DNA of 42,298 nucleotides, taken from positions 634-42,931 of the forward strand of contig DUDF01000017.1 in NCBI GenBank assembly GCA_012959435.1, in the 5' to 3' direction. Below the pieces are notes generated by a model. It was given only the letters and a program-made list of their open reading frames with translations, did not search any database and was not told where the DNA came from. This stretch comes from Candidatus Poseidoniales archaeon (lineage in GTDB: Archaea; Thermoplasmatota; Poseidoniia; Poseidoniales; Thalassarchaeaceae). Of the stretch, positions 26,370-35,060 are shown in pieces. Position 1 is the stretch's first letter. Each line of letters starts with the position of its first letter. Made by a program: the position numbers and the translations under genes.

Positions 26370-28412
26370 ATGATGGAAAATATACCACTAATTGCAGCAG
26401 CAGCAGGCCTTTTAGGTCTTGTAATTGCTTTTGTACTGTACAAGAAAGTAACCGATGTAGAAATAACTGATAGCAAGGTTGCAGAAATAACTCAAGAAAT
26501 ACAAGATGGGGCAATGGCGTTCCTCTTTGCAGAATACAAAGTCATTACAGTCTTCGTAGTTGTAGTGGCCGCTCTTCTAGCATTCATCAACGATACCAAT
26601 ACCGCTATTGCATTCCTCGCAGGTGCGATTGCATCAGTACTAGCAGGATTCTCTGGCATGCGCTCGGCAACTGCTGCTAACGGTAGAACCGCAATGGCTG
26701 CTAAGAAGGGACAATCAGAAGCACTAGAGGTTTCATACAGAGGAGGCGCTGTCATGGGTCTTTCAGTTGGTGGTCTTGGGCTACTAGGTATCTCTCTAAT
26801 TGCATATTGGCTAGATGCAGGTTCAGCAACGGCTGACCTTTCTGCAGCAGCTGGATTCGGTATGGGTGCTTCATCCATTGCTCTCTTCGCTCGTGTTGGT
26901 GGCGGTATTTACACCAAGGCTGCTGATGTAGGTGCTGACCTAGTTGGTAAGGTTGAGGCTGGTATTCCAGAAGATGACCCACGTAACCCTGGAGTTATCG
27001 CAGATAACGTTGGTGACAATGTTGGCGATGTTGCTGGAATGGGTGCAGATATTTTTGAATCATTCGTTGGTTCAATCATTGCAGCAATGATTATTGCTTC
27101 AAGTTTTGATGATGCAATAAAGGCTGATTACATCCTATTGCCTATTCTTCTTGGTTTAATCGGATATGTTGCATCTATCATTGGTGTATTCTCCATGACC
27201 ATTCTAAAGAATGGAGCAGACCCCGCAGCAGCACTACGTAACACGACCTTCATTGCTGCAATTCTATTCGTAATCGGCGGCTATAGTTCCATCAAACAAG
27301 GATACATTGATGTTGAATATGGGGTGATGCACTCTGTAGTTCTTGGAAGTGTTGTAGGTATTCTAATCGGCCTAGTTACAGAATACTACACTGGTATTGA
27401 GCCAGTGTTTGGAATCAAAACAAAGGCAATTCCTCACATTGGTATGATGTCAAAAACCGGACCTGCTACAAATGCTATCGCTGGCCTTTCAGTTGGTATG
27501 ATGTCTACATTCATTCCAGTTCTTCTAATCGCAAGTGGTATTTACGGTGCTAATCACTTTGGAGGGGAAACCTTTGGGCTATATTCCATAGCAATGGCTG
27601 CTATGGGGATGCTTGCAACCGTTGGTGTCACAATGACTGTGGATGCATACGGGCCAGTTGCAGATAACGCAGGTGGGATTGCAGAGATGTGTGGTCTTGG
27701 TGAAGATGTCCGTAAGATTACAGATGAATTGGATGCAATTGGAAATACAACCGCTGCAGTTGGAAAAGGATTCGCAATCGGATCTGCTGCTCTAACTGCG
27801 CTCGCTCTTTTCGCAGCATATACTACTGCTGTTGGCGGCCTATCTCTAGAGTTGACAAATCCACTAGTCGTTATTGGACTTCTAATCGGCGGTTCTCTTC
27901 CGTTCGTAGTTGGTGCAATGACCATGACTTCTGTCGGAAAGGCTGCTGGTGAGATGGTAGATGAAATCCGCCGTCAATTCCGTGATATCGATGGTCTTCT
28001 TGAAGGAAGAGAAGGTGTAAAGCCTGATTCACAAAAGTGTATTGACATTTCAACTAAGGCTGCTCTGCGCGAAATGGTTGGACCTGGTGTTGTTGCGATA
28101 AGCGCTCCAGTCATAGTCGGATTAGTTCTTGGTTCTGAAGCACTGGGAGGTCTTTTGGCTGGTTCTCTAGTTACTGGTGTTCTAATGGCTCTATTCATGT
28201 CAAACGCTGGTGGTGCTTGGGATAACGCAAAGAAAGCGATTGAACAAGGACACATCAAAGGTGCAAAGAAAGGAGATGCTTCTCACGATGCGGCAATTAT
28301 CGGAGATACAATCGGTGACCCATTCAAGGACACCTCCGGTCCATCACTAAACATTCTAATCAAGTTGATGTCAATCGTTGCAGTAGTTCTTGCTGGAACT
28401 GGCCTACTTTGA
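26370..28412 (+). CDS. hppA: Membrane-bound ion-pumping pyrophosphatase
   Basis: 680 residues with about 16 membrane helices. It couples pyrophosphate hydrolysis to H+ or Na+ export. Catalytic motifs are [20 protein letters not shown] and the C-terminal [17 protein letters not shown]. At the site that separates the two classes, [10 protein letters not shown] has A462 and G465, the K+-dependent pattern (K+-independent enzymes have Lys and Thr). In helix 6, [10 protein letters not shown] places Glu at E230 (position 6.53) and none four residues later, as in Na+-pumping and some K+-dependent H+-pumping enzymes. Starts at 26367, 26370 and 26373 are equivalent in practice; a GGTG ribosome site supports them. 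The gene looks monocistronic, with hairpins on both sides. Codon use is biased, as in strongly expressed genes. Confidence 0.97.
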   Translation: MMENIPLIAAAAGLLGLVIAFVLYKKVTDVEITDSKVAEITQEIQDGAMAFLFAEYKVITVFVVVVAALLAFINDTNTAIAFLAGAIASVLAGFSGMRSATAANGRTAMAAKKGQSEALEVSYRGGAVMGLSVGGLGLLGISLIAYWLDAGSATADLSAAAGFGMGASSIALFARVGGGIYTKAADVGADLVGKVEAGIPEDDPRNPGVIADNVGDNVGDVAGMGADIFESFVGSIIAAMIIASSFDDAIKADYILLPILLGLIGYVASIIGVFSMTILKNGADPAAALRNTTFIAAILFVIGGYSSIKQGYIDVEYGVMHSVVLGSVVGILIGLVTEYYTGIEPVFGIKTKAIPHIGMMSKTGPATNAIAGLSVGMMSTFIPVLLIASGIYGANHFGGETFGLYSIAMAAMGMLATVGVTMTVDAYGPVADNAGGIAEMCGLGEDVRKITDELDAIGNTTAAVGKGFAIGSAALTALALFAAYTTAVGGLSLELTNPLVVIGLLIGGSLPFVVGAMTMTSVGKAAGEMVDEIRRQFRDIDGLLEGREGVKPDSQKCIDISTKAALREMVGPGVVAISAPVIVGLVLGSEALGGLLAGSLVTGVLMALFMSNAGGAWDNAKKAIEQGHIKGAKKGDASHDAAIIGDTIGDPFKDTSGPSLNILIKLMSIVAVVLAGTGLL

Positions 28413-28443
28413 AATTAATATTGGTTACTAATGCTGTTGACAT

Positions 28444-28463
28444 GCCACCGATTCATCGGTGGC
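28444..28463 (+). terminator. Perfect hairpin after hppA
   Basis: GCCACCGAT and ATCGGTGGC form a 9-bp perfect stem with a two-base loop, 31 bases after the hppA stop codon. No T-run follows, so it may be a message-end stabiliser or a terminator; it lies in the leader of the next gene if transcription reads through. Confidence 0.5.
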
Positions 28464-28500
28464 CTCTTGAGAGATGGTCGATGACGAAGGGGTGAAGGTG

Positions 28501-29490
28501 ATGGGTTTCAAGTCTGCATTCGTTCTCGCGCTTCTTCTGTTAGCAACTACAATGTCTGGTTGTCTAGGTGGGGGAAGTGACTCCTCTGACTTACCCGGGG
28601 AAGACGACCCATTCAATGTCCCAACTTGGGATATTGCAGATTGGTGGCTGTACACATTTTCAACACCTACATTCAGTGATGATACAACCCGGCTGGTTGT
28701 TGCAGAGGATGACGCCGAAGGCGACACTGCCTACATGTTGGCAATTTCTAATCAGGTTGAAGCCCGCCGTCACGCGGTTCTGAATCACAATCCGTTTCTT
28801 GGAAGAATAACTCATGATAATTTGAGTGCATTTGAGAATGGGGAGCCGCAACCGGTGTTTCAATTCCCTTTCCAAAAGGGAGATGGCTGGACATTCTCGC
28901 TGTTTGGGTTAGATTGGACTGCAAATGTGTTAGAAGTTCATATTGAAACTAATGGTGTGACTAGAAATCGAATTGCCGTCATTACAGCAAGTGCTGACGA
29001 CGGCTCAAGCCTCGCCTACATCTTTGATGAAAGCGCGGGTTTTCTGCGCACACTAATCTGGACAGACCCCAGTGGGGTTGAGCAACTCACCATTCAGTTA
29101 GCAACTTTTGGTGCTGGCCATGAAGGAGAGGTTTGGTTCATCCGAGCGGGTGACATATTTGACAAAGAATGGGATAACAATGGCGCCCCAAATGGCGAAA
29201 TTGAGGATTCTTTCTTTGTGTCAGGACATCCAAGTGCTGGAGATTATGATGAAATGATTTACTGGCTTGTTGGTGAGATGGGTGGTGGGCAGAGTTCAGG
29301 TTCCCTCACTCTTCGCGACCATGCAGATTTAACGCCTATATTCGAAGAATGGACTGCTGGTGACAAGACGTCCGAATTGGGCCAGGCTCCCTATCCCAGT
29401 GGCGAATACACACTAACTGGAACCCAGACTGGAGATTCATATATCCATCTCATCGTTGCCGGTGGCATTTCCTTTTCTTGGACACTATAG
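28501..29490 (+). CDS. Secreted lipoprotein with the 'W..GD.W.Y'-type beta domain
   Basis: 329 residues. The N-terminus MGFKSAFVLALLLLATTMSG-C with LGGG after it is a lipoprotein signal with lipobox MSGC. The mature part opens FNVPTWDIADWWLYTF, close to VPSWRVGDSWVYDGYF of the giant surface proteins, and contains FQFPFQKGDGWTFSL, close to their YDFPLRVGERW segment. Later, EWDNNGAPNGEIEDSFF and a repeated G..SGSLTLRDHADLTPIF suggest a second small beta domain. Function is unknown. A ribosome site AGGGGTG lies six bases before the ATG at 28501; the frame is open to 28474 but the signal fits the later start. The esterase gene follows eight bases after the stop. Confidence 0.8.
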   Translation: MGFKSAFVLALLLLATTMSGCLGGGSDSSDLPGEDDPFNVPTWDIADWWLYTFSTPTFSDDTTRLVVAEDDAEGDTAYMLAISNQVEARRHAVLNHNPFLGRITHDNLSAFENGEPQPVFQFPFQKGDGWTFSLFGLDWTANVLEVHIETNGVTRNRIAVITASADDGSSLAYIFDESAGFLRTLIWTDPSGVEQLTIQLATFGAGHEGEVWFIRAGDIFDKEWDNNGAPNGEIEDSFFVSGHPSAGDYDEMIYWLVGEMGGGQSSGSLTLRDHADLTPIFEEWTAGDKTSELGQAPYPSGEYTLTGTQTGDSYIHLIVAGGISFSWTL

Positions 29491-29498
29491 GTGATTCC

Positions 29499-30083
29499 AT
29501 GGTTGGTCATTTCGTGATGTTGCATGGTATGACGGGTTCAGCAGAAAAGATGAGGCCACTTGCTGAAAAATTCTGCCCATCTGGTTGGGATGTTTTAGTT
29601 CTAGACGCTCCATTTTCACATCCACGTGGAGGTTTTGCATGGTGGGTTAGAGATGCTCCTGCTACAGAATATTTGGATGATGAGACGATTTCTCAGTTAC
29701 AGGATTCTGTCGATTTTGTTGCTGAAAACTTGCCTACGGATGGACCATTAATTGTTGGCGGTTTTTCACAGGGTGGTGCAGTCGCTCAAGAATTGTTATT
29801 GACTGAAGCTGCTGAAAGAATTGTTGGTGTAGTAGTGCTTGGGAGTAAGGCAGCAAGACCACTTATCCTACTTGAGAAATTATGCGAATTACCATCACAA
29901 AGAATGTTTTCAATGCATGGTGAGAGTGATGCAATAGTGCCCATAAATGAGGCTGATGAATACGCACTCCTCTACGAAGAAGCAGGTTGGGATGTCACAA
30001 AAGTAAGGCATCAAAAGGGCCACATGGTTGACCTTGCTAGCGAAGATAAACTTCACAATTGGTTGAGTAAAACAGTTGAGTGA
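29499..30083 (+). CDS. Alpha/beta hydrolase, phospholipase/carboxylesterase family
   Basis: 194 residues. The oxyanion segment LHGMTGSAEKM, nucleophile GFSQGGAVAQ (Ser), the Asp in MHGESDAIVP and the His in QKGHMVDL give the full triad in the order of the YpfH/acyl-protein-thioesterase-like carboxylesterases. It should hydrolyse short carboxyl esters in the cytoplasm; natural substrate unknown. GGTGAT lies three bases before the ATG at 29499, eight bases after the preceding lipoprotein stop, so the two are probably one transcript. An upstream TTG at 29478 is less likely. Confidence 0.9.
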   Translation: MVGHFVMLHGMTGSAEKMRPLAEKFCPSGWDVLVLDAPFSHPRGGFAWWVRDAPATEYLDDETISQLQDSVDFVAENLPTDGPLIVGGFSQGGAVAQELLLTEAAERIVGVVVLGSKAARPLILLEKLCELPSQRMFSMHGESDAIVPINEADEYALLYEEAGWDVTKVRHQKGHMVDLASEDKLHNWLSKTVE

Positions 30084-30089
30084 ATTTTC

Positions 30090-30380
30090 TCAAAGGTATA
30101 CTTGGAGTTGATCTGCTCCGCCAACAAAAACTGGCTCATCACCACGGACATCCCATATTGCTGGTACTGTACGGTGGCCAGTCATTTGCACAACTGCCAT
30201 CTGTAGGTTTGGGTTATTTCCCACATTATGTTCTTCAAAAGAGAATTTTTTTGCTCCAAGCATATTCTTGGCTTTTGTGCAGTATGGGCACCAACTTGAG
30301 GTGAACATGACAAAATCTTTCTTGCTCCGCTTTAGTAATCGATTGACTGGCATAATCCCAAGCGAATGCCCGACCTTCAT
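30090..30380 (-). CDS. Glutaredoxin-like thiol-disulfide protein
   Basis: 96 residues with a thioredoxin fold. The redox site is SSWCPYCTKAK; the cis-Pro is in TVPAIW and the end signature is VFVGGADQL. It probably reduces disulfides or glutathione-like mixed disulfides; the partner thiol in this organism is unknown. The ATG at 30380 sits about 25 bases after a minus-strand TATA-like box (30400-30409), which suits a leaderless message; the TTG one codon earlier is less likely. It follows the CARDB protein gene on the same strand. Confidence 0.88.
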   Translation of the reverse strand: MKVGHSLGIMPVNRLLKRSKKDFVMFTSSWCPYCTKAKNMLGAKKFSFEEHNVGNNPNLQMAVVQMTGHRTVPAIWDVRGDEPVFVGGADQLQVYL

Positions 30381-30399
30381 CAATGCTTGTTTGAAAGTT

Positions 30400-30409
30400 C
30401 AAATAAAAT
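30400..30409 (-). promoter_or_regulatory. Probable TATA box of the glutaredoxin-like gene
   Basis: Read on the minus strand the box is AATTTTATTT, centred about 25 bp before the ATG at 30380, the spacing expected for an archaeal leaderless promoter. Confidence 0.45.
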
Positions 30410-30419
30410 TTCCAACACA

Positions 30420-33400
30420 TTACTCAATTTGACTAGAAGTCTCCTCTACTGGATTCGGGTTATCGGAATGCTCCAAATCTAGGTAGAATGACCCATCCTC
30501 TTGCATCCACCATCTACTGCCATCCTGAAGGAAATACCATGTTACTCCTGTTGAAGTGTCGTAGGTGCCTCCACTAGGGAGTTGTTCGTGGTTTTCAACA
30601 TAGGTGAGCGTAGGTGTTCCCCCTTCTTGGTCCAAGGTTTCAGTAGGTGGCGATATTTTGGAGTCATCTGAAGATATTTCTGAGGTGGCTTGGGCCCCAT
30701 CATCTTCATTTTCAAATTCATCATCTTCCCCTGGCACATTTACCTTGAACATCAAGTAGAGCCCTATTGCTGCTAAACCTGCAAGAAGTAGGGCGAGGAT
30801 GACAATTATTGCGACTCCACCAGTACTTGCTCCCCCTGAGTTAACCGAGGTATTAGATGTATTATCATCAACATGGGAATTTGGATTTGCAGGTGGATTA
30901 ATAGTTAGATTGCTAATGGTTTGTAGCCCAACATTATCAGTTACTCTGACATAGAGGTCAACATCGCTCCAGTTTGACCAAATAATTGCGCCGTTGGCTG
31001 GATATTCTTGCCAACTAACATTATCCCAAGACCATTCAATGATAGAAATCCCGCTACCTTCACCATCATTCAACTGTAAACTAACTTCCAGTACAGGTGG
31101 GCCCGCATATTGTGTACTCAATTGTGTAATTGAAAGGGCAGGTGTGGTCCTATCAATTTTCACCCACATTGCATCTGCATCAGATGGATTCCCTACTACG
31201 TCCACTGCTCTGACTTCAATGGAATGCCTCCCATCAGTGAGTGATGTGACATTCAAAGAAGTTGATGTGGTAATGACATCAGACCACAATCCTCCAGCCC
31301 AGCGGATTTGATAGTGAGAAAAGCCAGAACCGCCATTATCCGTGACTGTGCTCCAAGAGATTTCTACTTCTGGGCCTTCAACCCAATCAGTTAACTGGGT
31401 AAATGTTGGTTTTCCTGGTGGTTCTAAATCCGGGACTTCACTTGCGTTTACGGTGACTATTTTCAGTGTGTAAGGACCGCCTGTTTCAGTCTCTAACTTT
31501 GAGATACGAATGTGATATATTCGAGACGTATTACCTAAATCTTCATTTGTTAGTTGAAGATTAATCCATAAAATACCTGAATTTAGTGTACCATTGTCTA
31601 ATGAGTTTGTTCCGTTTAACAGTTCAATTGTTAAGGGGCTACCATCATTTTCAATTGAGACACCTAAGCGTTTACCGCCATGAAGCATGACTGCAAACCA
31701 ATCTTGATTATCACCATCCATCAGACAACCTTCAATCGTCATAGATTCTACATCGACTCCAAGTTGAGTTGCTGAAGCGCGAGCCGCTGCCGCATCTGAG
31801 GTGCCATTACCATCTGTCGTTGGGTTAATGCAACCACCAGTTGTTTCATCAACAGGGTCTGGTGCATCTTCACTCACCACTAAAGGATTTGCAGAGATGG
31901 CGATGTTGTTACTTTCTTCATCTTCTTGATGCTGTCCACTGGTATCGACCTTTACAATAGCCCACCATGTGCCCTTGTCATTTTCTGAAAGTTGGACTTG
32001 AGTATTATCTTGAGTAGAGTCGCCTGCACCAAGGCTGCTTACTGTATAAGATGTGATAAGTCGGTCATTGCTATCCCAAATATTGTTTTGTGAGATCCAT
32101 ACTTCAACATCAAAAGTTGCTTCTTCAACACCTAGATTTTGTATCTCCCATTGTAAGGTTACGGTTTGCCCGGGCTCAGCTGAAGTTGGACCAGTTATCC
32201 ATTTTGCCAACAAATCATTGGTGGGATTTGTTACTTGAAAAGAGGTTCCAAATCCTTCATTATCACTTTCATCTGACTCTGGAATAGCACTAGCATCATC
32301 TACTACTACAAAAATGCGATATGAGCCGGAAGGAGAGGTTGGAAGTTGTACAGTTCTAGTGATTTCAACATTGGACCCAGATGCAAGCGAAGTGATATTC
32401 AATGTTTCTAGCAAGTAATCTGGATGGCCAACAGGGTCAAGGATTTCAGCAAATATTGCTAACTGATGCCTCCCGGCATTTGCCCCACCAGCGTTCTCAA
32501 TCACCACAGATATTTCTACGGATTGTCCAAGCATGGATGGGCCAGGGCTACTAACCGAAACAACTCGTAAATTGGGCTGTAAAATACAAACTTGATTTGA
32601 GGCTGCAAGGGCATTGTCATTATCATTTAATTCAACAACAACATCATTCATGTCAATAATGATTCCATAATACCAACAACCAGAACCGATGTTTGAAGGA
32701 ATCGTGACGCTAAGAGTGTCGCTAATGGTTGAACTTGCCCCAATATTGCTGATAGTTGCAGCCCCAAGGTGGGTGTCAGATGTGTCAATTGTCGGATTTG
32801 AAGAGAGGAATAAATCAATTGGGAAATTATTCGCTTCGCCCATACCAGTATTCTCAAATGAATATGATAGAGTCACGGTTTGCCCGGGTAGTACTGATGT
32901 TGGTCCGCTTAGTGATGTTGGCATGAGGTCAGGAGTGCAGTCAAGCACAGTTAATTGTTGAGATGAGGTTTCGTAGACATTGTTGTTCTCATTAGATTCA
33001 GAAATTTGAGACATTGAGTCAACAAAAACCGCTGCAAAATAATTTCCAGCAGTCATGGATGCAGGAATAGTTCCACTAACTTGTAAGTTGTAAGATGACA
33101 CTCCGCTACTTCCGCTAGCATGGCCTATACTTATCCATGAATTGGAGGCACCAGTTTGTGAGAAAAGGGCTTCAAAATAATGTGAGCCAGCATTGACATT
33201 CCCTTGGTTTGAAACTGCAACATTGATTGTCACTAATTCTTCGGTACAAATTGTAGAGGTTGATGAATCAACCGACATAGAGTCCGCTTGTAGGTCCGGG
33301 GTGGCAACAGTAATTGAGATTGAGTTTCCTGAAATGGCATTGTTATTCTCATCTCCTTCTGTTACGTAATCTGAGGTATCAACAATAATTCCCCAGTAAT

Positions 33401-34952
33401 AACTTCGACTTGACATACTACTTGGGATTGTAACACTTAGTTGGCCAGTTCGGTAAGAACCTCCATTTATTGATGAAGCATAATTTGAAGAGCCAAGAAC
33501 GGTATCTGATGAAGTGATAGTTGAGTCAGTTGAAAGGTATGCTTTCCAATAGAACCAACCTGATGAATCATCACCATCATTATCAATTCTCCAGTTGAGA
33601 TTGACCGTATCCCCCGTGTATGCCGATGAAGGCCCACTTGGATTATCTGGGACTAAGTCCGCCTGCTCTTCGACGTCAAGGCGTCCGGTGTCGGCGACGA
33701 TATTGTTCGTCTCGTCGAGTTCGGTAACCGAGGTGCGGCTGTCAGCAATCATGCCGAGGTAGTAGTATCCTGGATTGATCCCAGTTGGAATCTGAACGCT
33801 GTACTGAGTCCCTGAAGCGTAGTAGCCGGGAGATATGCTGCTCCGACTGAATTCGTCGATGTAGATGTCGCTTGTGGTGATTGTGCGGTCTGTTGAGAGG
33901 TATAGTTCCCAGTAGAACGAGCCGCTGTAGTCGTTGCCGTCGTTTTCAATTCGGTAGGTTACCGAGATGGTATCACCCATTACAACAGAACTTGTTGATG
34001 TACCTACACTATCAGCAACCAAATCAGGCAAGTCATCTTCAATCGTAATCTGGTTACTGCATGTGTAAGCATTGTTTGTCTCACTCTGCTCATCAACATC
34101 CGTTCTCACATCGATTAAGAATCCCCAATAATATGTTCCGGGGTTCATTGAACTCGGAATACGATTAGAGGTGCTTAGAGTGTCAGTGCTGTAACTTCCA
34201 CCATAGATATTAGATTCATATTGGTCACTTCCAACCTGTTCATCATTATTGGTTATAGTGCTGTCAGTACTGAGATACATTGCCCAATAAAAAGTTCCAG
34301 AGTCGGCAATATAGTTTCCTCCCGGGTCATTATCAAAACCGACAGTTATTGTTGAGTCAAGTGTGTCACCCACCACCCCCGTAGTCGGAGCGCTGCAACT
34401 TCGACCGGTCAAGTCGGGCTGCTCGTCGATGGTGACTCGACCGGTATCGTGTTTGTCGTTGTTGTTCTCGTCTGACTCGCTGACTTGATTGTTGATGTCA
34501 GCGAGGGCGCCGACATAGTAGCGTCCTCCGGTGATAGTAGTTGGGATCTGGACGCTCTTTGAGCCACTTGAGTAACTGCTGCCAGCAGAGATTGACGACT
34601 TGTAATAGGTGTCGAGTTCTATGTCACTGGTCGTGATGGTGGTGTCTGTTGAGAGGTAGATTCCCCAATAGAACGAGCCAGAGGAGTCCGTGCCTTGATT
34701 TTCTATTCTGACACTCACATATTCTGTCTCACCGGCTTCAGATGTGCTCCAACTGGCTGATATGTAGTCAACAATTAGGTCAGAATTACCTCTGCCTGAG
34801 GTGGCCCCAAGTTCGGGTAATTTAGTTACAATAGATTCTATTTCAGAAGTTGATTCACTATTGTTTTGAATAGTTGGAGCAGGGATATTACTGAGCAACA
34901 TTAGGGTGAGGAAAAGCGTCCCAACGAGGGTTGCAATCCTGATACCTGACAC
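30420..34952 (-). CDS. Giant secreted surface protein with eight CARDB repeats, PPC-like and FN3-like domains, membrane anchor and cytoplasmic tail
   Basis: 1510 residues. After a signal segment (about 5-27) come about eight CARDB repeats, each with an opening like DLIVDYISASW and the ending SE.DENNN; the first four share FYW..YLSTD.TIT. A PPC-like domain follows (DNQDWFAVMLHGGKRLGV), then two FN3-like domains (SGFSHYQIRWAGG, DGRHSIEVRAVD, WSDVDLYVRVTDN). A single helix (VAIIVILALLLAGLAAIGLY) is followed by an acidic tail containing TWYFLQDGSRWWMQEDGSFY. Start is GTG at 34952 with ribosome site GAGGTGAG five bases before it. The chain should project outside the cell and bind other proteins or polymers; this is inferred from the domains. 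Alternate repeats differ in base composition. Confidence 0.85.
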   Translation of the reverse strand: MSGIRIATLVGTLFLTLMLLSNIPAPTIQNNSESTSEIESIVTKLPELGATSGRGNSDLIVDYISASWSTSEAGETEYVSVRIENQGTDSSGSFYWGIYLSTDTTITTSDIELDTYYKSSISAGSSYSSGSKSVQIPTTITGGRYYVGALADINNQVSESDENNNDKHDTGRVTIDEQPDLTGRSCSAPTTGVVGDTLDSTITVGFDNDPGGNYIADSGTFYWAMYLSTDSTITNNDEQVGSDQYESNIYGGSYSTDTLSTSNRIPSSMNPGTYYWGFLIDVRTDVDEQSETNNAYTCSNQITIEDDLPDLVADSVGTSTSSVVMGDTISVTYRIENDGNDYSGSFYWELYLSTDRTITTSDIYIDEFSRSSISPGYYASGTQYSVQIPTGINPGYYYLGMIADSRTSVTELDETNNIVADTGRLDVEEQADLVPDNPSGPSSAYTGDTVNLNWRIDNDGDDSSGWFYWKAYLSTDSTITSSDTVLGSSNYASSINGGSYRTGQLSVTIPSSMSSRSYYWGIIVDTSDYVTEGDENNNAISGNSISITVATPDLQADSMSVDSSTSTICTEELVTINVAVSNQGNVNAGSHYFEALFSQTGASNSWISIGHASGSSGVSSYNLQVSGTIPASMTAGNYFAAVFVDSMSQISESNENNNVYETSSQQLTVLDCTPDLMPTSLSGPTSVLPGQTVTLSYSFENTGMGEANNFPIDLFLSSNPTIDTSDTHLGAATISNIGASSTISDTLSVTIPSNIGSGCWYYGIIIDMNDVVVELNDNDNALAASNQVCILQPNLRVVSVSSPGPSMLGQSVEISVVIENAGGANAGRHQLAIFAEILDPVGHPDYLLETLNITSLASGSNVEITRTVQLPTSPSGSYRIFVVVDDASAIPESDESDNEGFGTSFQVTNPTNDLLAKWITGPTSAEPGQTVTLQWEIQNLGVEEATFDVEVWISQNNIWDSNDRLITSYTVSSLGAGDSTQDNTQVQLSENDKGTWWAIVKVDTSGQHQEDEESNNIAISANPLVVSEDAPDPVDETTGGCINPTTDGNGTSDAAAARASATQLGVDVESMTIEGCLMDGDNQDWFAVMLHGGKRLGVSIENDGSPLTIELLNGTNSLDNGTLNSGILWINLQLTNEDLGNTSRIYHIRISKLETETGGPYTLKIVTVNASEVPDLEPPGKPTFTQLTDWVEGPEVEISWSTVTDNGGSGFSHYQIRWAGGLWSDVITTSTSLNVTSLTDGRHSIEVRAVDVVGNPSDADAMWVKIDRTTPALSITQLSTQYAGPPVLEVSLQLNDGEGSGISIIEWSWDNVSWQEYPANGAIIWSNWSDVDLYVRVTDNVGLQTISNLTINPPANPNSHVDDNTSNTSVNSGGASTGGVAIIVILALLLAGLAAIGLYLMFKVNVPGEDDEFENEDDGAQATSEISSDDSKISPPTETLDQEGGTPTLTYVENHEQLPSGGTYDTSTGVTWYFLQDGSRWWMQEDGSFYLDLEHSDNPNPVEETSSQIE
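33300..34781 (-). repeat. Four N-terminal CARDB repeats arranged as two two-module units
   Basis: Each repeat is about 125 codons. Repeats 1 and 3 resemble each other most (TTSDI, SVQIPT.I, DTGR...EEQ.DL), and repeats 2 and 4 resemble each other (GGSY.T..LS, IPSSM). This suggests duplication of a two-repeat block. Repeats 1 and 3 are also GC-richer than 2 and 4. Confidence 0.7.
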
Positions 34953-34956
34953 GGTC

Positions 34957-34964
34957 TCACCTCA
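34957..34964 (-). promoter_or_regulatory. Ribosome binding site deciding a GTG start
   Basis: Read on the minus strand, GAGGTGAG lies four to five bases before the GTG at 34952. It matches the expected end of archaeal 16S rRNA and fixes the start of the CARDB protein. Confidence 0.6.
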
Positions 34965-35060
34965 AAAGTCGTCATCATATAGCGGTGATGAAGGTTGTTA
35001 TCAAAGTGAATAGGCCTATGGCCAATTCACCATTTACAAATCTCAATAACTAATATCCAA

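Noticed and set aside
33650-34720. GC-rich patches as an inserted mobile element
   Set aside because: They lie in frame inside one repeat protein, have no transposase or terminal repeats, and match the module boundaries.
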